This document shows, one piece after another, positions 55,705 through 64,000 of a stretch of DNA of 64,000 nt; the stretch's first letter is position 1, and each line of letters starts with the position of its first letter. Under the pieces are notes generated by a model, which saw only the letters and a list, made by a program, of their open reading frames with translations, had not been told where the DNA came from and searched no databases. A program made the position numbers and the translations under genes. The DNA lies in assembly GCA_015698045.1 (NCBI GenBank), contig BLAL01000246.1, forward strand, positions 496,001 to 560,000. Direction: 5' to 3'. This stretch comes from Rhizophagus clarus (lineage: Eukaryota > Glomeromycota > Glomeromycetes > Glomerales > Glomeraceae).

Positions 55705-57120
55705 ATGAAAATTAAACAATCAGTAAGAGAAATCATGGAACAAGCAGGCTTTGATCTTGGTTATTGGAACGAAGTTAAGGATATAAATTTATTAACATAT
55801 CTAAACTATTGTAAGGATAAAGCCCATATCAAACTTGATAAAAGTAAAGTATATAAAGATTATGTAGACACATTGGAATATATCAAATCAAATTATGAGA
55901 TTGGTAGCAATAAGAACAATAAGGTGACTGATACACTGGAAGCTTTTCATGTAAGTAATTAATTAATTATATATGATAAATATTTTTTTTTTACATTGTA
56001 TTAATAATTCCTTCTTTTAGGATGATGCTGAATCTAGTATGATTAAAAGATTTTGGGAAAGATATAATGATAATGATGATGATGATGATGATAATCATGC
56101 AACAACTTCAACACAGCAAGGAAAAAGCTTGAATATCAATTATGATTATAATAAACATCCTAAGTTAAATATTATTGTAGGAAATTAAGGGAATTATTAA
56201 ACCAAAATTCAGAGCAACTATCACAACAAGGCCACCATGCATGTACTGTAATATGTTGGAATGGAACATTGTTGATTATGAGATATTTTCAAAGATCATA
56301 ATTCCAGACAAAATTCCTAAATTACAAATATTTTCCTATCAAGCTTAAACCTAAAGAATACCTTAGCTGCATTAAAAAAAAAAGACCAATGATTTGACCC
56401 ATTAATAAAAATAATGCAGAGCTTGCAAGAAAAAAATAAAATAAGTGATAATTCTGAGTGGTTTGATAAATTATATCAGTGGTCTTACCAACTTTACTCA
56501 TCAACCAAATACTATGATATCAATATAAATACAGTTCTGAGAGCTATTTTAACCGTATTTTTATATTTATTATCATTACCACATGTTGATGAGCCTGAAA
56601 ATCATATAAAAATGGAGTTATGGGCCAAAATTTTTTCTGCTGTTCTCAGTCTCAACTATGATACAAAACTTGCTTCTGTTTGGGAGTTTACTCATTTAAT
56701 TTCAGATCAGTGTGATAAAGGATATTTGATATTAGACTTTGTTGTAAGATCAGGATGAAGAACAATATCCATTCTTTCTGGCAGAATTTGCAAGTGAAAA
56801 TGCAGTTATCCATAAAGATAAAATTGTGGTTATATCAGAAGCTGCTTATGAATTACATTGCATTTTGGTAACAGTAAAAAATCTTAATGAATGGAAGGTT
56901 AATGAAATAAGGTTCTATGTAGCAACAGTTGGTAAAACTACTATCAGCCTTAGTACAATTACTCCCATATTCAATGAAGAATATTCAGTTATGTTTATAG
57001 GAATGAGCATACATTTAACCTGAGACAAAGTAATAGTAATATGGAAAGTAATGTATTGGAAGCTCTACGTATCTCTAAGAAATCATCTGTGCTGATGGGA
57101 TATAGATTAAAACTATATTA
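55705..57120 (+). pseudogene. Gene of unknown function, broken
   Basis: Exon 1 starts MKIKQSVREIMEQAGFDLGY and ends LEAFH at donor GTAAGTAATT (about 55950). Exon 2, after CTTTTAG (56020), reads DDAESSMIKRFWERYNDN with an Asp run from a GAT microsatellite. Stops follow around 56185-56400. A cleaner block (56414-56755) reads LQEKNKISDNSEWFDKLYQW, VFLYLLSLPHVDEPENHIKM and ISDQCDKGYLILDFVV. A frameshift at about 56752 leads to EEQYPFFLAEFASENAVIHK, VVISEAAYELHCILVTVKNL and FNEEYSVMFIGMSIHLT. It looks like a once-contiguous protein of 400 or more residues. EFASENAVIHKDK-type sequence feels like a Glomeromycotina-specific family, but I cannot name a domain. Confidence 0.55.
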
Positions 57121-57129
57121 AACAGGAAT

Positions 57130-57870
57130 TATAAAGTAAAAAACATAGTGTCAAGTTTACGAAATACATTGCCAAATTTACCTTCAATACCTAAAAAATC
57201 TCATATGAGTAAAGGAACATATACATCACCTCCACATAGAGTAAATTATTTTTTTCAAAATTTAGATTAATTATTATACTTACTATATATCATACAATGT
57301 TATTTATAATTTTCAAAGATCTGTCCAATAAATTAATTATTTGTGCTTTATAAACGAATATTACTCAAAATATATTTAATCTTTTTTATTACCGCATCAG
57401 ATTCATATTGCATGTTTTTTACAAGAGACTAGCTGTTAAACATGCTTTAGTACATTATACAATAAAACATAAAAAGCCAGGATAATAAAAATAAATTTGC
57501 TTAATAAAATATGAAAATTGTGAAATACAATTTACTATTAAAAAAATTTTCTTTTACCTATTTTATTTTATTTTACATTTTTAACTTTAAATAAAATTTT
57601 CAGTTTCATATAGTATCTAGGTCTAATCACAAGTTGATTCAAGTCAACCCAAGTTAATTTTTCCAGATCGAGGTTTATACATTTTATTTATTGTTTAAAT
57701 AGTATTATATTATTTTATTGTTATTTTTATTGTATTGTATTCGTTTATAAATTGTTTATTAATAATAATTAATAAAATACATCATTATAGTTACAAAACA
57801 AAATTTACAATAAAGTTTTATGAGAAAATTTACTATTTTCACTTTACAAAAATTCTTATCTAAAGAGCCA
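57130..57870. other. AT-rich stretch without a gene
   Basis: Includes a CAAGTTGATTCAAGTCAACC motif at about 57631. Nothing else supported. Confidence 0.5.
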
Positions 57871-57879
57871 ATATGTGTT

Positions 57880-58505
57880 AACCATACAAAGACCTACAAA
57901 AGAAAAGAAGTAGAGATGTTAGTTAAGGAATTAAACTCAATGTTTCATTTCTATTTGTTAAAAAAGTTAAAAAAAAAAGACAACAAATTATCTTCAGAAC
58001 TAAAGACCCATCAACTTACAAATAAAAGAAACCAAAGCTTTGTTAAAAAAACTAAAGAAAAAGCAAAATACAAAGCTTCATTTAAGAAATAAAAAAACCC
58101 CTAAATTCCATCTAAAGTGTCATCCAAATTCTGTCTACATAATAAAAAACAAACTATTAATAAAATTTGTTAAAAGACAAAAATAAACTTAGAATAGGCA
58201 ATCTATACACTTCCAAGGGACTGAAAAGACATCTAAAGAAAGAAGAATAATAGACTGTTAGTAAAATTAGTTAAAAATAGAGGTAACAAAATAAAAAAAA
58301 TCTACTTGAAATATTTACCAAAATCTTATGTTCATAAAGCTGATAGTCACCTAGAAAATAGAGAAAAATGAACTGTTAAAAAAGAACTGTTTGTTAAAAG
58401 AAATAAATTAAAGAAAAAAAAATACCTACTAAAATCTCAGTGCATTCAAAGGAACTAGAAGCTGTTTCACTTCTTCAACAGAAGTTATAGAATGAAAAAA
58501 ATGGA
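57880..58505 (-). repeat. Array H: degenerate splice-unit repeat
   Basis: On the minus strand, CTCTATTTTCTAG precedes GTGACTATCAGCTTTATGAA and ends AAGATTTTG with donor GTAAATATT. TTTCTTTAG precedes ATGTCTTTTCAGTCCCTTGG. Another block holds TTCCTTTGAATGCACTGAG. GTTAAAAAAGAACTG with TTAAC arms precedes the tracts. The plus-strand 90-codon Lys-rich frame (57820-58092) overlaps this repeat and is probably incidental. Confidence 0.5.
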
Positions 58506-58739
58506 TAATTGATTATTTGCTAAAATTGATAATAAGTCTGAGACCAATCAATAATCTATACAAAATTTTTTTTTTGATTCGTAGAATTCTACCACTTCAA
58601 AAAATACTTTACAATGTATTTAATTTATTAAATTCTGTAATTTAACTTCCAAAGAGTTCTAAAGGAATTGAAGACATTACATAGTGATTGTATTGTCTTT
58701 GGCATTCATAATAAAGAAATAAAAAAAAAATTTCTAAAG

Positions 58740-59060
58740 CAAGAATTCTTTGTATAGCGAAAATGGTAAGTTTTATTGTAAAATATACCATATATTGTTT
58801 TTTAATAGAGATGTATTGATTAGGAACGTTAAGAATTTGAAAATGATAAGCTTCATTACTAAACTTATCATTTTTTTTTGTTTTTGATTAATAGAAATGT
58901 TTACTGTAAGGGGCAGTAGGTTAGGTCCTTCAGGATCAATCATTAGGAGCGTTAAGAATTTAAAAATAATAATAGATAAGTTTCATTGTGAAACTTATCA
59001 TTTGTTTTTATTTTTTTTTATTAATAGAAACATTAAATATGGTATTTATGGATATATTTG
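58740..59060 (+). repeat. Array F: splice-unit repeat with AAACTTATC palindromes
   Basis: Donor GTAAGTTTT at 58766. GATAAGCTTCATTACTAAAC (TACTAAA 58857-58863) and GATAAGTTTCATTGTGAAAC are each followed by CTTATCATTT, a T-rich tract and ATTAATAG. Blocks start AGATGTATTGATTAGG, AAATGTTTACTGTAAGG and AAACATTAAATATGG, and share GGAACGTTAAGAATTT / GGAGCGTTAAGAATTT. Confidence 0.65.
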
Positions 59061-60968
59061 TACATTTTCTTACATTATTCTAATAATATACTATTAAGCT
59101 TGTCATTTTACTGTATAATAAACATTAAAAGAATTACCATATTAAATTTTTTTTTATTACGATTTATAAATTTGATTCTGACCCAGGTAAAATTGAGTCA
59201 ATTCATGACTCTATTTGACAAGTTTGTCTTAGAATCGACTTGATAAATTTTTTTCTTTTTTACATTTTTTAAGAACTTTTTCTTTATTAACAGTTATTTT
59301 TCTTTTTTAAGCTTTTTAGCATTGAAATTAGAAGGTTAGAGTTTATCTTCATGAGATAATATATAATAGTTATTGTGTCAGTCAGACAAGATCATGCTAC
59401 TATTATACTAATAGTTTATAAAAAGTATAATTAAATTTTGAAAATCTATTAAAATATATATGCAATTGTCAATATATCTAATATTTAGTCATTAATATTT
59501 AGCCATCATCAAAAATATCAATTATTTAACCGTTCTCAAAAATTATTGTATATGTTCTATATAAGCACTAGACATTTTCCGCATATGTTATTATAATAGT
59601 GATACATAAATTTTAATTACACTATTATAAAATAATCAATAAGATATACGAAAAAGTCCCAGTTTGCTTATATCAAACATAACCAATAACAATTATATAT
59701 TGGTTTATCAAAATCAGCATGATTCTAATAGACTGACCAATAATTTCACTTATTGTATTTTATCCAATTTTTTGTTTGTTTAATAAAGATATTTTTCTTT
59801 CTTTAGATTCTTGGTTTTGTGTGTCTTGTACAGAATTTCAAGGTATACCATGGCAGTGTTATATATTTTTGATGTCTACAGCTTTTTTTGGCTATTCTAG
59901 ACACATTCGTGTACTGTCTGTACTCTTTTGTAGCTTAAAAAACTCTACAAAAATTATATGTATTTATGTGTATTAAATATCAAAACACTTATGAAATAGG
60001 TTATTGTAGTATAAAAAACTGATGTTAAAATTTTCCTATTAGATAGTCTGTTGTGCTATTCAATTTAGTGTTACAGTTTTTTTTTTATATTTTTTAAAAT
60101 TATGTAACCCATAAAGTCCCAGCTGTACAATCATCAAAACACTTGCCAGGTATACTCTTTTTTGGTTATGATCTACTAGAAAATTTGCTTGTAAATTTAA
60201 ACCTTAGTTCTTAGATTTAGGAGTAAGAATAATGAATCTGAATCTTAAATCTAAGAGTATTTCTCTTTTAACAAACAGATGTTTATTATATAAATAAAAA
60301 AAAAATATTTGTCATATGTTTACAGGATACAGAAAAAAACTAAATAAATAAATAATCTTCCTTATATAGATTTATTCTATATTTTATAATAATCTTTTTT
60401 TTCACACTAAATAAATTATATAAATAAACCCATTATCAAACTTCTTTTACACGTTATAGTATACATAAAAAAATAAAAAAACAAACATCAAATATCAAAT
60501 GATCTCCCTTATATAGATATATTTGTCAAATATTTTGTAATAATCTTAGTAAATATGAAAAAATTCAAATAAATTTTTTATTAAAAAAGAAAATTCAACT
60601 CTGCTAAAATAAAACAAGTTAATAAAAACTTGCATTAAATTTAGAATTTTCTTTAACTGTTAATAATTAATTTAATTAATTAATTAATAATTTTTTTTCT
60701 AAAATTCAATTGTATAAAAAAAACACTCTCCTCTTTTCCCTTAAAAATTATTACTTAAAAAAGTAAATTTACATACAAATTTTTTTCTCAAAAAAAAAAG
60801 ATTATGACCTATTTAAAAGCATATTTAAAAGATCTGATTCCCTTAAAAAAATTTTAAAAAAGAATCAACAAAATCTTTTCAAACAAAAAAAAAAAAATAT
60901 ACTTTTTTTTTATTTATACAAAAAAAATACCAGCAAAATTGACCATGATATATTATATTCACAGCTTA
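59061..60968. other. AT-rich stretch, one exon-like block
   Basis: At 59806-59841, TTTCTTTCTTTAG precedes ATTCTTGGTTTTGTGTGTCT and ends TTTCAAG with GTATACC, like an isolated array unit. The 66-codon frame through it (59776-59976) has no other support. The remainder is A/T-rich with homopolymers (60700-60930). Confidence 0.45.
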
Positions 60969-61715
60969 ACTCAAAGTTAAAGTTGCCTGCCGAAACTAAA
61001 GAGTTTTGACATGTCAAAATTATCAAAACTATTTCAACACGTGATATATATAATATATACATATCAAACTATTGTCAATTTAACAAAAAAAAACTGTTGC
61101 GAAATAGTTTTTTTTTCTAAGTTAAAAAAATAGAAAACGTTGTGAAATGTTTTTTATTTTTGATTTTTTAAACAAAAAAAAACCATTTCGCAACAGGTTT
61201 TCAATTATTAATAAAAAACGTTGCAAAATGTTTTTTATTTTTGAATTTTTAAACAAAAAAAACCATTTCACAACAGTTTTTCAATTATTTAATAAAAAAT
61301 GTTACAAAACATTTTTTATTTTTGAATTTTTAAGCGAAAAACACAACATTTTTCAAGCTTTTTTAACTTAGAAAAAAACCTGTTTTGCAACAGTTTTTCA
61401 AGCATTTAATAAAAAATGTTGCGAAACGTTTTTTATTTTTTAACTTAAAGAAAAAAAACTATTGCGCAACAGTTTTTCAATTATTTAATAAAAAACGTTG
61501 CGAAATGTTTCTTATTTTTTAATTTTTATTATAATGAATGAAACCATTGCGAAACATTGTGATGTTTAGTTTCAGCAGTTTCGATATGTCAAAACTAGTT
61601 TTGACAATTTTGACGTGTCAAAATTATTTTAGCATTTCGGCATTTTGACATATTTTAGGTTTCGACATTTCAACATTGGCCAATTGAGTTTTGGCAGGCA
61701 ACTTTACTCAAAGTT
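60969..61715. mobile_element. MITE with 10-bp target duplication and internal palindromic array
   Basis: The element spans 60979-61705 (727 bp) and is flanked by ACTCAAAGTT at 60969-60978 and 61706-61715. Ends are AAAGTTGCCTGCCGAAACT and, inverted, AAAGTTGCCTGCCAAAACT (18 of 19 match). A 10-bp duplication fits Mutator-like elements better than hAT. Subterminal TTTTGACATGTCAAAA palindromes lie near both ends. No protein is encoded. Confidence 0.8.
61085..61560. repeat. Palindromic array inside the 727-bp MITE
   Basis: About five units of roughly 85 bp alternate CCATTTCGCAACAG and AAAACGTTGCGAAATG, which are mutually inverted, separated by TTTTTCAATTATTTAATA. The frame at 61147-61371 translates the repeat. 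Confidence 0.8.
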
Positions 61716-62940
61716 AACAAAAGAATACAGTATCAAAAAAATCACTGGCATTGTAAAACTGAATGATAAAGATCCATCAAAAATTATTTATTTAAAATTA
61801 AAGTTTTTATCTTACTAGACAAAAAAATTGAGACCTATATTAAAGAATTTGAAAGTTCTCAAGTAATTTACATAAGAGATAAATTTATTCTTCAATACTA
61901 TTTTAACTTCAATTTACTTAAGTATTAAATTTAATTTTTCTCATGGATTTAAATTGAAAATATTATTTACAAAATTATGCCATTATTTAGTAATAAAGTA
62001 TTTAACATAAATATTTTTATTAAAAAAAAATTTTTTTTTGTTATATTAAAAAAAATATTTCTTGCAGAATAAAAAGAATATTGTGTTTCTTATAAGACTT
62101 AAATGTAATGATTGTTTTGTAAAGATTAATAAGTTTATGCTACAATGTAATATAAACAAATTTCTTACCAATAAGAATTTTATTCTTCTTTTTTCATATT
62201 TTTTAATCTTTCATTCAAAAAATTATTTAGTTAGAAAAATTATCTTAATTCAAAACATATGTAAAACTTTTTATATTGATCAAATTTTTATTACACTGAT
62301 TTAGTATATTTATGCATGCATGTGCTTTAATTAATATATAAACAATCCTTAGAGTATGATACCCCTATAAAAAATCTAAACCCTTAAAATGTATTAGTTT
62401 TATGGTTAAAATATCCTTATATAACAAATAATATTGTTAAAATGTACTGAAATTTTATAAACGGTTTATTTAAAATAGTATTTTGTAATAACAAATAAGG
62501 TTAAATTATACGAAAAATATACTTAATTTTTTAATTGTAATATCAACGGATATTTAAAATATTCTGATTGGATATGAAAAATATTCTTAAATTAATTTAC
62601 CAATAATTTAAGTATGATATATCCCTATAAAAATCTACCCTTAAAATATACTAGTTTTGTGGTAAATAATATTCTTTAATACTAAAAATTGAAAATCACG
62701 TCATCAAAACTCAAAATAGGCTAAGCCACAAATTGATTGATTTATTTATTTATTTATTTATGACAGTAAGCGAACTAAATGATAGCAATTATAACAAGTT
62801 TATTTAGAATGTGCAAACAATAAAAGAGATTTAATTGCATATTATTTGGATATCCTTTATCATATAATTCATTCTAATTGTAATGCAAACTACTAGACTG
62901 CAAAATATACAAAAAAAAATTTTTTTTCTCTGTTTACTAC
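61716..62940. other. AT-rich stretch without a gene
   Basis: Two similar 60-bp passages (GAGTATGATACCCCTATAAA at 62352 and AAGTATGATATATCCCTATA at 62613) suggest an old duplication. A TTTA microsatellite lies at 62739-62760. The frame at 62062-62304 is compositional. Confidence 0.45.
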
Positions 62941-64000
62941 TTATTCATTATCAATCATCTCGTCAAAATTAACCCCTGAAATATCAAAATATTCCTTAAT
63001 AATTTCAATTTTAATCCTCTTGTTTTCCCTGTTTCTTTCTTGAGTTTTTAATTCTTCGTCATAACTAATCAGCTCACCCGTACGGACTAGGTTAATCCAG
63101 ATTTCAAAGTTAATTGCTGACTTTACACCACTTTTAAAAAAGCACGCAGTTAATTCTTCAAAACAATCTAGAAGTCGCCAATCAAAATTGGCTACTTCTA
63201 GTAACCTGTAAATACGTGGTGCTCACTGAAGCATCAATTCCATATTCGGTAAAGAAATCAAAGGGTAAAAATGAGAAATTAATATCTTTGCTTGAGATTT
63301 TGTCGTCTCTGATTGTTTTCTGTTTAAGTTTATCTCACAAAAAGCCTGTAGTTGTATATATGACCTGAAAAACTCGACATGGAACCTTAGTTCCCTGCGT
63401 CTTGCCATTTCTTTATTTCCCTGCTCATTTGCTTCTCCCATCACGCATAAAAATATATCCTCCGATAAATCTTTTGCAATCTTCTTGAATTCATCGGATA
63501 ATTCAGTAAGTGATGAAGTCTTTTCTTGCACGCGAATTGGTGAAATTTTAAAAGATCTGCGATTTTTTTGATTTTCAGCAGGAATTTTTTTTTGATTTTC
63601 ATCAGGAATTTTTTTTTGATTGTCATCAGGAATCAAATTAATACGTTGAGTACCACGAAAGAATTGGAAATCTTTTGTTGAATTTATCTTTTCCAAATGA
63701 CTAATAAGGGCTTCCCTATACTTTTCTTTTTTGCTGAAGATTGACCTATCACGTATAGGTGGATTATTTGGTAATTTTCCAATATAATCTAGCAGCTTAT
63801 GCAAATCTTCCGCCAATCTTATACTTGCCATATCCAATTTTTTGGATTTCTTTAATTCGATAAATTTTGCCCTGAAGTTGAGATCCGAGGTTTGATTATA
63901 ATCATAGTGAGGGAAATTGGCATTAATTGTTATATCATCGGAGTTAACGTGATTTGGCTTTATCATTAATGTTCCTGTAGAATCTACAAATTGGATATTA
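62941..64000 (-). pseudogene. Gene of unknown function, one in-frame stop, runs off the window
   Basis: The minus-strand frame is open from the window edge (IQFVDSTGTLMIKPNHVNSD) through SKKLDMASIRLAEDLHKLLD, a tandem octapeptide (DDNQKKIP, DENQKKIP, AENQKN) and ELSDEFKKIAKDLSEDIFLC to NMELMLQ. TGA at 63223-63225 follows, then the same frame continues APRIYRLLEVANFDWRLLDC, FKSGVKSAINFEIWINLVRT and ends DEMIDNE with TAA at 62941-62943. Continuation after the stop with normal codon use argues for one gene with a recent nonsense change (TGG to TGA is simplest) or an unrecognised intron. The N-terminus lies outside. Helix-rich and charged, it has no membrane segment. I do not recognise the family. 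Confidence 0.55.

Noticed and set aside
57820..58092. 90-codon Lys-rich protein
   Set aside because: It overlaps the degenerate array H and has the composition of A-rich repeat sequence; no splice or domain evidence supports it.

Overview
The window is very AT-rich eukaryotic DNA. Short spliced introns (GT...AG, about 40-210 nt), fungal-type hAT, piggyBac and Plavaka/CACTA transposases, CCHC zinc-knuckle and SANT-like gene families, and many minisatellites point to a fungus. The closest match I recognise is an arbuscular mycorrhizal fungus (Glomeromycotina, Rhizophagus-like). That assignment comes from family recognition and composition, not from a database search. No rRNA, tRNA or CRISPR array was found. 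Nearly everything is accessory: transposons, their remnants, broken multigene-family genes and tandem repeats. One short spliced gene (17330-17827) and two transposase genes look intact.

Layout. 0-3.5 kb: a broken SANT/Myb-like gene and a coiled-coil fragment. 3.56-7.3 kb: a duplicated 170-bp segment whose second copy is split by a 3.4-kb piggyBac element with a dead minus-strand transposase. 7.3-13.4 kb: minisatellites, ending in a tenfold array of intron-exon-like units. 14.06-16.3 kb: a broken minus-strand gene with an RS-rich N-terminus and an acidic C-terminus, then a 50-bp minisatellite. 17.3-17.8 kb: the intact small gene.

18.2-32.5 kb: one Plavaka/CACTA element about 14.3 kb long with CACTA termini. 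Its minus-strand transposase is split by a hAT element (hAT1-A, target duplication ATTACACC), which is itself split by a second hAT (hAT2, target duplication GTTACAAG). The same Plavaka element has a divergent plus-strand accessory gene (29750-32073) with a coiled coil. This is a three-level nest. 33.3-39.0 kb: a second Plavaka gene, split by another hAT1 copy (hAT1-B, target duplication AGCTGACA) whose 655-aa transposase is intact. 39.9-45.5 kb: a broken zinc-knuckle gene, a hAT-type MITE, a second SANT-like pseudogene and gene scraps. 46.1-47.5 kb: another MITE. 51-52.6 kb: a retroelement ORF1-like pseudogene. 55.7-57.1 kb: a broken unknown gene. 60.98-61.7 kb: a MITE with a 10-bp target duplication. 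62.9-64 kb: part of an unknown gene that runs off the window.

Two themes cross the window. (1) At least nine tandem arrays (11.9, 21.5, 22.3, 44.0, 47.6, 50.0, 54.3-55.4, 57.9 and 58.7 kb) repeat one architecture: a 30-45 nt exon-like block, a GTAAGT-type donor, a palindrome around a TACTAAC-type branch site, a pyrimidine tract and AG. I regard these as the best candidate for an undescribed system. (2) The damage looks like cytosine deamination: most premature stops are explained by one C-to-T or G-to-A change, and every difference I compared between the two hAT1 copies is a transition apart from repeat-number changes.
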